From Cryptomeria japonica (lineage: Eukaryota > Streptophyta > Pinopsida > Cupressales > Cupressaceae): a stretch of DNA of 64,000 nt. The stretch covers positions 152,002,113 through 152,066,112 of the forward strand of contig NC_081405.1 of the NCBI RefSeq assembly GCF_030272615.1, written 5' to 3'. The notes under the pieces were generated by a model, which was not told where the DNA came from, ran no database searches, and saw only the letters and a program-made list of their open reading frames with translations. Position numbers and translations under genes: made by a program. Positions 23,156-35,394 of the stretch are shown here, piece by piece (the stretch's first letter is position 1; every line of letters starts with the position of its first letter).

Positions 23156-24730
23156 GGTCTTGATCATGTAGAGTCTACACCAGGACTTGTGGGTGAAGAG
23201 TGGAGAAGTGTGAAGCAGTTGTGCAAAGCTCAAAAGAATCATTGAAAGTGTGCAAAATCTCGAGCAATTGAGAGCTAGGAAGTTGTGAAGGAAAATGTTT
23301 TACAGAATGCAAAGAGTGTAATGTGAGTGAAATATTACAGTAGATTAGAAGATGATAAGTTCAAAGAAGAGTATGAGGTGATTCATGAAGAGAGTTGTGA
23401 TGATACCATTTTTGGAGCGATATTGGGAAGAAGAAAAAAAAAAAGAAGCTATGTAAATTAGAAAGGGAGATTGAAGCAAGATTGGAAGAGAGTTATGGGA
23501 TGAGGAAAATCACATTGAAAAAGGATAGTTGTAGCTAGGAGGAGAAATATGTGAGAGTATCCCCCACAAATGAAAAGGATAAAAGACATGAGGTAAGAAT
23601 AGAAGAGATGAGAGGATAAAATGGCCATGGTGGACCATCAGTTGGTGAGTGAAAGTAGAGAATGTGATGGAGGTGAGAATACCTCATAGGTTGAGGTAGT
23701 AGAAGAGGAATAAAATTAGAAGGTAGATTAAGGTTCTAATGAAGATAGCTTGTTGCTTGAAGAAGAGATAAAAAATATAGAAGAGTTGAATGAGAAAGAA
23801 GATGTAGTAGAGGTTAAAGAGGATGATGCAACAACTGAAATTAGAGGTAATTACTATTTTTTCTTAATTTTGTGAAGTAGAGATGAATAGAAATGAGTTA
23901 GTGCAAGTAGATGCAGTTGCAAATGTTGCATATGTGCATGTAGAAGCTATAGAGAGAATGTAAGTAGATTTTGCATATTGGTGTCAAAAGGTGGCATGTT
24001 TACATGTGGGAGTAGTAGAAGATGGCACACATGGATTTTGGTGGAGGTGGTCGGGTTGTGGTGGGTCGAAACCCATGAAAGAGGATAGAAAGATTATTTG
24101 GTGGAGGAGGTTGGATAATGGTGGGTTGGATCACACAAAGGAGGATAGTAGAGGATAAATAATTTGATGGAAGGAGATAACAAATGGTGGATACAAATCC
24201 ACAAGAGGAGAGAAGAGTAGTGAGTAGAGTTAAAAAGGGAGGATAAGAGTGATTCCAACAAGATGTTGGAAGAAGAGAAAAAAGAAATGACTTCACGAGT
24301 ACTTTTCATAGTGATAGGGTTTGTTGTAGATTGTTCACAATCTCAAAGGGTAATTTTGTCACTTAGCTCCACATTTTTGTGAACCTATGCTCATAAAAGT
24401 TTTACCAAGTGTGTTTAATGTAGGAGCATCCACAATATGGATTTAAGGAAGAATTAAAGGGTTTCAGATAGTTGATACAAACAGAGGGAAGATGTAAACA
24501 ACTCTAAGAAGCCATTGCAAAGAAATTAAAATAAAAATTAAGAATGTCAGGTGAGGGTAGACTTTTGGTCTCCTTCTCTAAGCAAAGCAATCATAATAAA
24601 AGTAATAAATTATAGATTAAAAGAATAGATGATATGCCACAATGGAATTGAGAGAAGAGGGCATCGAAATGAAAGTAAAAAATTATTTTTGAAAGTTTAT
24701 GTGATGGAAGTAGAAACAATGGGGGTATGT
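23156..24730 (+). mobile_element. Interior of degraded non-autonomous LTR element
   Basis: The plus strand is purine-rich. It has fragments of acidic coding-like sequence (for example EEEIKNIEELNEKEDVVEV near 23757-23815), but no gag, protease or pol block I can name. A local repeat of GGTGGAGG..GGTTG..GTGGGT units lies at about 24030-24200. The stretch ends near a purine run and TGTAGGATCGTGAGG at 24731, which could be the start of another LTR. The 22749 LTR does not recur there. Confidence 0.45.
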
Positions 24731-25606
24731 GTAGGATCGTGAGGGGCCAAATTAGGCCCTTAAGTGGCAACAAAAATTTAGAAAAATACAATTAGGCAAC
24801 TTGACATGAAAATATGAATAGGTTATCAACATAATTTCAAAACTATGTAAGAACATAATTTGTAGAAATTTGAATGTAGTTTATAAGCTACTAGTTTTTT
24901 TCTAAAAAAATAAATCTATTTGGTGAAAATTTGAAATTTCAATGCACAACAGTTCTAAATTTTCAGGAAAAAGATAAAAAGCAGGTGTATGTCTGACCAA
25001 CCTAAGTACAAGCAAAACATAATATTATTTTTTTTTTAATTAAAAGTTTTAATTATAAGTAGCTCGAACACATGCCTAGATGTGTCACATATTTTTTGTA
25101 ATTTTCTTCCAACTAAATAATTAGTTATGAAACTATTACTAGAACTTTTTAAAAATATAAATCTTGTATGTTTGACCACCATATCTTGGTCAAAAATTTA
25201 TGATATTTGTTTTTTGTAAATCCTATAGTATGCAAACTATAGAATGTGGTGCATCTTTCGGATTTGAAAAATGTGAAATTGTTTGAAAGTTACAAATGTT
25301 TTTCAATCAACTTATCAATTAGGACTTTAGTCAAAATGCATGTAGAAAAACAATAATAATCATTTGTTAAATTTAAAATAAGGCATAATTTATATTGGTG
25401 GAAAACTGACAATTTTCCTAATAAACTCTTTTTGTTTCATCAATTTTGGGTAGAAAAAGTCGTAAGCCACATGGGTGAAGTCTAGAAAACCAAGGAAACC
25501 AATAAAAACATTTTTTGTGTTGACTTTTCAGGTTTGGCATGTCCAAGCCAAATCCCAAAGCAATCTTGAGGCAAATCCCAAGGCTGCAGGTTTTTGTCAA
25601 AGAAAA
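24731..25606. other. Unassigned stretch, possible LTR start at 24731
   Basis: TGTAGGATCGTGAGGGGCC follows AATGGGGGTA and looks like an LTR start after a polypurine tract. The rest is AT-rich with no coding signal. No end can be set. Confidence 0.35.
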
Positions 25607-25756
25607 TGGATATCAGTTGCTAATGGACATATGTTAGTAATGGATATTAGTTAGTAACGAATATCAGGTAGTATCAAATATTTGATGCTAATTGATATCA
25701 GTTAGTAACAGATATCAATTAGTATCAGATATATGATGCTAATTGATATTCATTAC
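25607..25756 (+). repeat. GATATCAGTTAGTAAC-type short tandem repeat, left cluster
   Basis: Diverged copies of a GGATATCAGTTAGTAAC-like unit run for about 150 bp. A related cluster lies on the other side of the LINE and simple repeats at 33518-33671. Confidence 0.75.
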
Positions 25757-25757
25757 C

Positions 25758-25965
25758 TTTGTGTGTTTTTTAATTGTTTGGTAATTTATTTATTATAAAA
25801 TAATTTGATATTTTAACTATATATTTTGATAGTTAATTTTTTAGTCTATAATGTATAATATATTATAATTTGTTATATAATTATATTTAATATTTAATAT
25901 TTAATATTTAATATTAATATACATTATGTATATTATTATATATATATATATATTTTAAGGTAAGT
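25758..25965. repeat. AT-rich low-complexity tract at the LINE 3' edge
   Basis: A run of TATTTAATATTTAATA and (AT)n sequence directly borders the 3' side of the minus-strand LINE. No clear poly(T) (poly-A tail) is seen. Confidence 0.7.
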
Positions 25966-27138
25966 ACTATCTTTATGGGGATAGTGCCCTATATTTAAAT
26001 TAAAAGGAAAATTACATAAAGTTTTCGAGCATCCAACTAAACACCATTGTGCAAGCAAGACACGACTGTCATATGACCATACATTCCATACAAAAGAAAG
26101 CAAAAGTCCCCAGGCCCCTGAGACAAACATATTTCCACTTAATGCTTGGTAAATCACAACCGCATATTCTCCAATACTGATGACATTGTTGGTGGACCAC
26201 TTAGGAAGCCACCACTCCGTAGCTTTAGTCAAGTTTCTAAAGGGCACCATGTTTCCATTGAACGCCACACACCAAAATACTTCCCATGCGTTCTCCCCAA
26301 ACACCTTCAGACGCTCACGCTCCTCCAGCCACACTTCCCGCCAGAACATCTCCCATCTGGTATCGCTATCCATTGAACCACCATTGTCCTCATCTGATTC
26401 CTCAGGGGCATCCTTTGGTTTTGAGGATAGGTAATCCTCAACTTGGAAATACACCTTTAATATGCTCACTTTAGTTCCCTCATCGCGGCTTAGGATGTCA
26501 TTAGCCACATTGTCTATGATGAATGGTTTCACAAAGCCATCAACAGTTCCACCACATGCTCCCCTGATTCTATGACATCGATCAAGGGCATAAGAACTGC
26601 CTCCAGAATAGTAGCATCACACCAGTGCCATTCGAAATTGAGATTGATGCCAATTAATCCCCGGATAGTGTCCTATACAAAGTCTTCAATGACAAATAGA
26701 TTCCTTAGTTGTGCACCCAACACATTGCTACAATTGACACAACTAACATCTCCGAAATGAGCCATTTACTACCACAATAAAGACAACATTGTGTAACATA
26801 TCCTCTGGCAAGTATTTATGGGAAGGAGCATGAACCGGAACCCAATTATCACCATTCTTCCAAAATCCACCAGATTCTAAATCTGAACTGAAGCAATCTC
26901 ATAATGAGGATGTGTCCCAAACTGCATCCAGTACTTCCCAAGTGCACAGGCCGAGCCATATCCATGTGATGTACCAATCTGCCGTCAATTTTAGATATCG
27001 AGATTAGAGCGTAGACACCCTGCCTGTTAGAATCAGATTCGTACTCGTCTACATGTTACAGAGGCATATATCACTACCACCTATAACCCAATATCGGGTG
27101 CGAATCCGATTAAAGATGGTTTGTTATCCAATACCTTG
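25966..27138 (-). pseudogene. ORF-like 3' extension of the LINE, function unknown
   Basis: After RNase H the minus strand stays coding-like in patches instead of giving a short 3' UTR. WVPVHAPSHKYLPEDMLHNV lies near 26800-26840, a Trp/Asp-rich block with NLNFEWHWCDATILEAVL near 26600-26650, and a 198-codon ORF at 25936-26532 with an acidic part (EESDEDNGG) and several Trp pairs. I do not recognise it. It could be a captured host fragment, an extra LINE domain, or an older element. Codon pattern and the absence of a stop cluster suggest former coding. Confidence 0.5.
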
Positions 27139-30100
27139 TCATGGGTAAACACAATAGTCCTTCAAGCAATGTCTTGTTATATCATCGGCAGCCAAGACAT
27201 GACTAAAAGTGACGAGACCATCATTCCTCTCGATCCCAAGGTTTGCCAAAAATTTTGCTACTTGATTGCCCTCTCTATACACATGAGTTATTTCATAGCT
27301 ATTGATTGATTTGAGGTGATCTATTATTATTGGCAGCCACATTTTGAGTTTCCAGTTATGAAAATTTGACTTAATAACCCCATTTATAATAATCTGCGAG
27401 TCTCCTTCAATGATGACATGAGTGGTCTTCTGGTGAATATAGAGTTGTAAACTTGCCTCTAGAGCTCGGATCTCAACTTCATTGTTTGTTGCAGATCCAA
27501 TCCCTTCATACAGTCCACTAATAATCTTACCACGTTCATCTCAGATTATGGCACCAATACCGGATTCCCCAGGGTTCCCTCTACTAGCTCCATCAAAATT
27601 GAGTTTTGTCCAATCCTTAGGCGGGGCCTTCCATCTGACAGAGTTTCTATCGACAGACTTTAAAGGAGGGGGGGGAATTATCTAATCTTCTAAGAGACCA
27701 ATGTTTCTCCATTTGGCTATCCTAGTTATTGTTTTTTTTTAGACTGCCATTTAGTATCTTACCATTTATCACTTCCTCGATTGCACCTTTTATTTGTCTA
27801 TTAGCATAATATTTGATAATAATGTTTCTTTGAAATTCCTTCTATTTCTTTCCTTCCAAATGTGCCAAACAATCATAGATGGACCAATCAACCATAAATC
27901 ACTCCATCTTGACTTCTGCCCGATTGGCCAGGAGAGTAGGAAGTCCAAGAGCATTTCATTCTTAGTCATAGTCCAATTTACCTGGGCGAGGAACCAGTTC
28001 CAACAAATTTCTGCCACTGAACAACTGAAGAGTAAGTGGTTGGTAGTCTCATCGTCTGTACAACACATCACACATCTATTGGGCCCCAAGATGTCTATAG
28101 TTTTAAGTCTATCACCGGTGAGGATTCTACCATGTAGTGCAATCCATAGGAATGCCCCAACTTTTGGCATTATTTTATTACTCCAACATAGTTTATGAGG
28201 CCATGCATCATAGGTACCCCTTTGTCTTTGTATTTCATATCCAAGTTTGACACTATACTCCTTGGACTTTGAGGCACACTAGAATATGCTATCATCTTCT
28301 CTAGAGGCTGGAATTTTCCTCATTTATAACTTCCCAAAGTTTCGCACACAATACTGGGTTATCAATATTGATTCTTTTCCATTTTCTTAGACCATTTGTG
28401 TCCTCCTGATTTTCCATATAATTGCATACTTTTCGCCCAATGCAATCCTCGACTAGATTTATCCACTCCTTATCTTCAAATGTTTTAGAGAGATATGGAA
28501 ATCCGTTCCATGAATCTCTCCAAAACATTGCAGATTTGCCATTCCCTATTTGCCATGAAATATGCTCAGTGATAACGTGTCTGCAATCCCATAGGAAGTT
28601 CCATGTAGCCAAGCCCTGGCCTGAATTGGCCACTGTGAGAATTCGGTTGGGGTCATCTGAGTCCAGATATTTCTTTCGAAACAATCTAACCCAGAGTTTT
28701 TGGGGTTCTTTACACATTTTCCAGGAAAGCTTAGCACCAAGGGCAAAATTTTGCACCTCCATTTTCCTTAAGCTGATGCCCTCATCTTCCTTAATTAAGC
28801 ACAGTGTGTCCCAATTGATTAGTGGTATTTTCCTTTTGTCTTTGGCACCATCCCAAACAAATTTTCTTGAGCAGATCGTTCAGACTTTTTCCCACAACAA
28901 ACGACATTTTGAAGCAAGACATATTGTATATTGGAACGATAGATAAAACTGATTTAATCATGGTTAATCTGCCCACCTGGGACAACCATCTATTCTTCCA
29001 ATTCTCTGATTTTACCTGACATTTGTTTTTAACATCATCCCAAATTTGGGATTGTCTACATCCTTTGTCAGTCCGAATCCCCAAGTATTTGATCGAGAGC
29101 TCAGCAACTTTTGTATTCAAGTGTTGTGCAATTCTCATCTGAACCATCTTATTAGTATTAAAGAAGAGAAATTAAGACTTCTCTCTATTCATAACTTGTC
29201 CTGATGCCATTGTATATTCCTCTAGTGTGTTCTTGATACCAATTGCTTCCCGGATGGAGGCCTCTCCAAATATGATTGTATCATCTACAAATTGGGAGTG
29301 CATAATGGCCTCAAATTGATCATGAACTTTGATTCCTCGCCAAATGCCTTCAATATGTCTTTTTCTAATTAACCTCCCCAAAAATTCTGCCATAAGAATG
29401 AAGAGTGAAGGGGATAATGGATCTCCTTGTCGCAGACCATTTGTGGCACCAAAAAAGGAATTCAGATTGCCATTGACAAGAATGGAAAAGCTCACAGTGC
29501 TAATGCAGAATTTTATACATTCGAGCCACTTAGTAGGGAAACCGAATCTGGCAAGGACTTGTATAAGAAAATTCCAAATCACCTTATCATATGCTTTGGC
29601 GACATCGAGTTTGATAACCATACCTTTAAGTTTTTCTTTATGGAGAGAATGTATGACTTCAGAAAATAGAATGATGTTGTCTGCAATTTCATGGCCTAGA
29701 GTAAAACCATTCTGATTTTCAGACACAAATTTTGGTAGCAGTTTTTTCAGTCTTTCAGCCATGGCCTTGGATATTATTTTGTAGATAGTGTTGCATAATG
29801 GTATTGGGCGGAAATCAGACATGGATTCACAATCTTGTTTTTTGAAGACAAGTGTGATAATAATGTGGTTGATCTCTTTCACAAATTTATGCTTTTTCTG
29901 GAATTCCTCAACCATGTTCCAAATATCCTTGCCCATGAAATCCCAGCATTTTTGAAAAAGCTCAGTCGTTATGCCATCAGGTCTGGGTGCCTTATGGGGA
30001 TGCAAAGAGAATGTGGCAAGTTTTATTCCTCCAAAGAATAAGGAGCAAGTAACATATCACAATCAGAGCCAAAAATCTAAGGGTAAATGACTTCCTCAAT

Positions 30101-31360
30101 CATCGGTATCAATCTCAAATCTTGCTCAGAACAACCCAATATATTCATGTAGTATCTGAGAACAACTAGCTCGATATCATTAGCTGAGTTTTTCAAAATC
30201 CCATTCTCATCTTTGATCAAACATATCTTGTTGTTGATCCTTCTAGCCTTGGAAGAGGCATGAAAATTTTTAGTATTGAGATCTCCCTCAGCAATCCAAA
30301 GCTCCCTAGCCTTATCATTCCAGTATAGTTCCTCCTGCTTCAAGATTTCCATATACTAGGTTTTAAGTTTTTTCTCCAATTCCAATTCTACATTGGTCAT
30401 ACCGAATCACATAACCCAATTGCCAATTTCTTCCTCAATTCTACTTTTCTCCACAAAAACATTTTTGAAGGACACCTTGTTCCAATCTTTTATTTTATTT
30501 TTCAGGAATTGAATTCTTTTAACAAATCTAAAGCTAGGGGAACCAGAATAGATGTTACCTTCTTTCCACCAATCTTTCAGATTGTCAAGAAACTTCTCAT
30601 CCTGCCACCACATGCTTAAGAATTTGAAGTAATTCTTCATGCTGTGAGTAACCTGAGCAATGGATAGGGATAGTGGTAGGTGATCCGATCCAATTTGGGA
30701 AATAATTTCAGTTTCCAATGAGTAATTACAACTAATCCACCACTCGCCTACCAGAAATTGGTCCAGTCTTTTAGATATATTGGCAAAATTTAGCCTCCTA
30801 TTAGTCCATGTGAATTTACCATTCTTAGGAATGATATCGATCAACTTACAATTAGATACAAATTCTCTAAAATCCTCCATGACTTTCAAAGGTTTCCAAA
30901 GACCTCCCACCTTCTCATCAATGTCCAAAAGGGTGTTGAAGTCTCCAACAGCTATGACCTTGCCCATTTCGAACAACTTAGCTTGGTTGGTGATTTCATT
31001 CCAAACTTTCAATTTTTCCTCAGTTTTGGTAGGTCCATAAATATTAAATAACGGATAGGAAAGATTTGATTGTTTTCAGATAATGATACAAGCCATCCAA
31101 TGATCGAATGAAGCAATTGGATGTACTTCAATTTTGGAGGGGTTCCACATGATTCCCAAACCCCCAGCCGCACCTCTAGTATCTTAAAAAATGTCTTCCC
31201 ATTTAAAATAGTACTTGATGAAGTCAACTGCCTTATCATTACTTAGCTTTGTTTCTTGTAGAATGTATACTTCTGAATCAAGCTTGGCCAAGGTCCTCTT
31301 GACCAAGCATTTTTTGTCAGGGGCCGATAGGCCCCTGACATTCCATGAAATGATCCTCAT
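27139..31360 (-). pseudogene. LINE ORF2: endonuclease, reverse transcriptase, zf-RVT, RNase H (decayed)
   Basis: ATG at 31358-31360 opens MRIISWNVRGLSAPDKK, with the endonuclease Asn in SWNVRG, Glu in LQETKL, GDFN near 30945 and SDHLPL near 30690. Reverse transcriptase spans about 28900-30030: HKAPRPDG, FRPIPLCNTIYKIISK, KLDVAKAYD, GLRQGDPLSP and FVDDTIIFG in place of Y/F-ADD. A zinc-binding domain (CVMCC..DETTNHLLFSC) lies at about 27960-28170. RNase H begins near 27615 (KLNFDGASRGNPG), with NNEVEIRALEA, IIEGDSQII and HVYREGNQVAKFLANLG near 27270. Many stops interrupt it. It would make the target-primed reverse transcription enzyme. Confidence 0.93.
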
Positions 31361-31369
31361 CTTCCCCCA

Positions 31370-32648
31370 AGGGAGGGCTTTCCTCCCTTGGAATGATTCA
31401 AAAATTTCAACATACTTACAATACCCTTCTCATTTGCCCTCTGCTCCCTAACTATTTTATTACTTTTCCTTCCTCTTGTGCTTACCACTCTACCAAGGAT
31501 GGTATTAGCAGACTGACTGATACATCTGGGATCAACCATATTCAACTCATCTCCATCATTGTCTAACTCAGATGTTTTTGATTCAGATTCCTGTAGTGCA
31601 ACCTCTACAGGGGGACTTCAATTGGACTCATTTTCATGTCAGTGTTATTATCCAATGGGTTGTCTTGTGCAGGAGTCTCCTTGTGTGCACCTTGTTTTGA
31701 TTCAATGTTGGCAGATTTAGGACCATCTAAGAGCAGGGTTTCTGGTTATAGATTTTCCTCTTTTTCCTTCCATACTTGTTTTGGTTTTCTGGGAGGGCAG
31801 GCGAAGGCCTTTCTAACAAATAGTCTGCATTTGTCAGCATTGTGAAGTAAACTTCCACATCTCGAACAAGCCCTAATTTCCTTTTCCACTTCTATCTGCT
31901 ATTTCCATTCACCATTCATAGAGAGTAACAACACCGAAGAGGGAATTGTCTTCACGACTGCAATTTTGAGTCTGGCATAAGTATATAGATCACCCTCAAT
32001 TACATCTTCATCAATTTCCAGTAAAGTTCCAAGGGTTCTTCCAATCTTTTCCAAACTACTCTTGCTCCAATATTCAATTGGTAGGTTGTATAATCAGATC
32101 CATACAGGTTTATCATATCCCGCTAGTGATGTGGGATTGAAATTCGAAGACCAGGGCTACCAATACAATGGGTGATCATCCAAAAACCAACTTTTAAGAC
32201 ACAAAATATGGTTTCATTCTTTTTCTTCGGGAAAAATGACAACGAAGAAGCCCTTGGGTAAAAATTTAATCATTATGTGTTTCCCCCAATTATCCTCGAT
32301 CTAGGCATGAACAATTTTCCTTGGAAATTTTGGCCCCGCAATTTTTGCAATGATCGCATGCCATTCAAAGATTAGTTTTTCTTTATCAATGTCTTCGGTT
32401 AGGTCAATTTCAATGCCGCTGGATGACTTCCCCTTTTCTATAAGAGGGCGATGGATTAAACTATCTCCACAGTTGTCTGCGCCTCCCTCTAATTTTGTTT
32501 GCTCATCGCATGGAAATTGAGAGTTATCCTAGTCTACTTCCAATATTCGCCATTTCGTAGGTCTTCACAATCTTGTGTCCGCAACATCTCCATTCCGCCA
32601 TTCGTATGCGCTCTTCTGCTTTTCGCTCCTCTTCCTATCGCTCTCCAT
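31370..32648 (-). pseudogene. LINE ORF1, RNA-binding protein with zinc knuckle (decayed)
   Basis: ATG at 32646-32648 gives MESDRKRSEKQKSAYEWRNG. Downstream blocks include WHAIIAKIAGPKFPRKIV, IKFLPKGFFVVIFPEEKE, SWFLDDHPLYW and LYNLPIEYW, typical of the DUF4283-like domain of plant LINE ORF1. After it comes a CCHC knuckle CSRCGSLLHNADKC (spacing C-2-C-4-H-4-C). The tail is low complexity and reaches ORF2. Several in-frame stops and frame changes make it non-functional. The product normally coats LINE RNA. Confidence 0.85.
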
Positions 32649-32699
32649 TTTCTCGGGCAACAATTAGTTTTTAAAACATTATATATATGCTTGATATAA

Positions 32700-33165
32700 T
32701 ATTTTATTTTAAATAAATTATGTTTCCCTCTATCCCTCTTATACTCTCTCTTTTGGACACTCTCCCCCTTTGTCTACAGGTCTACCTCTCCTACTATCCC
32801 TCCCACCTTGCACCTATTTGTACCCATCTCTCTCTCTTAACCTATGTAGTACTTCTATTGTGAGCTCCATCCCTCCCACCCTCCCTCCTCTCCTACTATC
32901 CTACTAGACCCCTCTCATGTTCTCTCTACCTCTCTCCCCTTCCCTCTATTCTTAGATATTTATCTCCCATCATGCTCTCTCTCTCTCTGTTGATACTTGT
33001 CATTCTCCCCCTTTCCTCCTACCCCCTAATTACCCCCAACTCTCTCTCATTCTCTCTTCCCCCCTAATTACTATATCTCTCTCTAACCTCTCTCCCCCTA
33101 TCCCTCTGTTGATACTTTTCTCTCCTCTTCCCTCTAATTACCCCTCTCTCTCTCTATGTAAGGTA
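32700..33165. repeat. Pyrimidine-rich low-complexity tract
   Basis: Dense CTCTCC / CCCTCT runs with TCTCTCTC microsatellites sit upstream of the LINE 5' end. There is no coding evidence. Confidence 0.85.
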
Positions 33166-33291
33166 TGAACACCTTATTTGTAGCACAATTAGGTGCCTCC
33201 CAAAAGGAGTATGAGGTGGTCCCATATTGCTATAAGCCATCTGTAGACCCATATATAGTCCACCTAGCATTATGGACTATAAAAAGAAGCT

Positions 33292-33294
<3 letters not shown>

Positions 33295-33360
<66 letters not shown>
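33295..33360. repeat. Perfect (TG)33 microsatellite
   Basis: 66 bp of uninterrupted TG units. The translated 97-codon ORF through it is only repeat (CVCVCV). Confidence 0.97.
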
Positions 33361-33362
<2 letters not shown>

Positions 33363-33423
33363 GATAATTCCCTCTACCCTCACTACCCCTCCCCTCTAAT
33401 TAACCCCCCTCTCTCTCCCCTCT

Positions 33424-33505
33424 CATTTTATATATATTATATAATATATTATATATAGTACATAATATAATATATATACATATTATATATAAATATATAT
33501 TAGTG
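33424..33505. repeat. AT-rich low-complexity tract
   Basis: Runs of TATATATTATATAATATA separate the CT/TG repeats from the GATATC cluster. Confidence 0.8.
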
Positions 33506-33517
33506 ACACAAAACAAT

Positions 33518-33671
33518 TATCAGATGGTAACTAATATCCATTCCTAACGGATATCAATTAGGAATGGATATCAGTTACCTCCATCACGTAAAAAATTAAA
33601 CAGGCCAAGAAAAATCCTTTGGCACTCTTTTTTGTGAAAATTGAATGGATATCGGTTAGGAACTGAAATCC
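33518..33671 (+). repeat. GATATC-type repeat, right cluster
   Basis: GGATATCAATTAGGAATGG and GGATATCGGTTAGGAACTG units match the left cluster (25607-25756) in the same orientation. A TTTTTGT..AAA..ATGGATATC junction is also shared, suggesting one older sequence or duplication now separated by the LINE and simple repeats. Confidence 0.65.
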
Positions 33672-33858
33672 ATTTGGTGTGCCATACAAAAATGGACAAT
33701 GGGTTGTTTTGAGCATTCTGACGGTCCCCACATTCCTTTTGCAATTGGGAAACATGAGATTTCTATCTGATACAAACAAAAATCATCATCTTTTGGTGCA
33801 CACTTTGACACAAAATTTATTTTATCAATCATTTTTGTTCATCTTTTGGTAAGTATAA

Positions 33859-35013
33859 TGGGGAGCAAAAGTTGTCATAAATAAAAAGGCAAGAGAAATA
33901 TCACAATAGAGAAAATTGAAGCATATAGAGAAAAAGATAGAGAAATTCATAGGAAGAGAAGACAAGGTATGTTGAGTATTGGTGAAGGTGAGGCCTCTTG
34001 TCCACCCATAAATGTTATTTCAAGTGAATATTTATTGAATATGAAAATGTTGAACATCAAATTGAATATGAAAATGTTGACATTGAAAATGAAAATGTTG
34101 GAATTGACATTGTAAATGAAAATGTTGTTAACATTGGAAATTCTGAAAGAATTGAATGTTATGTATTGCCAAATTACATGAGAAATGAAGGCCTTTGTGT
34201 GGAAGAAAGAAAAATTCCAAATCCAAGATCTTCAAGGAACCCAAAATAATTACTTGAAATTGATGAGAACATTATAGAAAATTTTGAAGGAAAGAGGTCA
34301 ACATGAACCGTTCGGTTGTGGGCTACACAACTTTTCAATGAATATTTTAGTGATACACAAAATGAGAGTGCAATTGCTAGAGATACACAAAATGAGACCT
34401 TTGCTATCCAAATTGAAGATTTGTGTGAACAAAAGGACGGAGAAAAATTATATTATTGTCAAAAATATTTTTAATGGTCTCAATTCTATTGGAAAGACTA
34501 GCAAGGAAAAAGAAAAGAGAGTTGCTCGTAAAGTGATCACAACCTCGTTAGTAAGCCATCATTTGAGGAATTCTTGTTTTATGAGACAAACTCGTATTGA
34601 TTTCAATATAAATCATAGAACATTAGATAGAGCACTTGCAAGAAGACAAAGACTCAATGATCCTCTTCAAATGATACATCGGTTTTTGTGGGAGACTTCC
34701 ACATGTTGATAAGAAGCTAATCGATAATGTAAAAGAGAATATTAAACAATTTTCTCACTCTAGCTCTAGAGAATCACCCAATGTAAAGGATGTTTTAAAG
34801 TTAAGAATTGACAATCGAGACAGTACACTGGATCCTAAAAATTTCTTGGAATCAAGACAAACAATGTTGTACAATTTTTTTTGTGAAACACATCCAACTT
34901 TACAAATCTCACAAAGGAATTTTGAATCTTGTAAGTTGTTTATTATGTACCTTTTAAAATTCATAATAATAATTATTATAAATACCATGTGGAGTTTTCA
35001 ATGTATTGTTATG
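33859..35013 (+). pseudogene. Transposase-like gene, 5' half (HGKG family), cut by element B
   Basis: The start reads MGSKSCHK, then KRNITIEKIEAYREKDREIH, a leader common in this family. Next come acidic ENENV repeats (about 34075-34130). A helical region follows (KEKRVARKVITTSLVSHHLRN, then RTLDRALARRQRLNDPL), and a segment ending LQISQRNFESCKLF near 34940. At least two frame changes and stops are present. The gene resumes at 40836 after element B, with TATG repeated at the junctions (35010-35013 and 40837-40840). I recall this as an uncharacterised eukaryotic mobile-element family with a C-terminal GHGKG-DG motif; I cannot name it. Confidence 0.75.
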
Positions 35014-35111
35014 CCTTGCATATCTATTTCCCCATTAGTCTCCTTGCATCAAAATTTGGGTCCCTTTTGTCTTTGTCTTTTTTTTTTCCTTTGTTCTTTT
35101 TTGGTTTTTTG

Positions 35112-35376
35112 ACCTCGGAACTCTGGAGTCCTGAAGTCCCGAGGTCCCTTGGTTCCTTTTTGGTTTTTGACCTTGGAACTCCAAAGTCCAAGAGTCTCGA
35201 GGTCCCTTGGTTCCTTTTTTGTTTTTGACCTTGGAACTCCGGAGTCTAGGAGTCTCGAGGTCCCTTGGTTCCTTTTTGGTTTTTGACCTCGGAACTCCGG
35301 AGTCCCGGAGTCCCAAGGTCCCTTTGTTTTCTTTGTTTTTTGACCTCAGAACTCCGAAGTCCCGGAGTCTCTAGGT
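35112..35376. repeat. Tandem repeat, about five copies of a 57-60 bp unit, palindromic core
   Basis: Units start at about 35112, 35172, 35229, 35286 and 35341. Each reads GACCTCGGAACTCCGGAGTC, then CCGGAGTC..AGGTCCCTTGG and a T-rich spacer. The dyad GGAACTCCGGAGTCC forms hairpins. The overlapping minus-strand ORF (35035-35316) is repeat-encoded. Confidence 0.88.
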
Positions 35377-35394
35377 TTTGAGTCTTCTACCTCA

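Larger units (their letters stand above)
25966..32690 (-). mobile_element. L1-type LINE, nearly full length, decayed
   Basis: It runs on the minus strand from about 32690 (5') to about 25966 (3'). It has ORF1, then ORF2 with endonuclease, reverse transcriptase, zinc-binding and RNase H parts, then about 1.15 kb of unusual 3' sequence. It is flanked by AT-rich DNA on both sides. I could not identify a certain target-site duplication or poly-A tail, so the outer limits are approximate. Confidence 0.9.

Noticed and set aside
28301-28946. 174-codon plus-strand ORF and other plus ORFs over the LINE
   Set aside because: Shadow frames of the minus-strand ORF2, which has clear motifs.
33165-33458. 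97-codon ORF
   Set aside because: Encoded by the (TG)33 microsatellite.
35035-35316. 93-codon minus-strand ORF rich in Lys, Arg and Pro
   Set aside because: It only translates the 57-60 bp tandem repeat.
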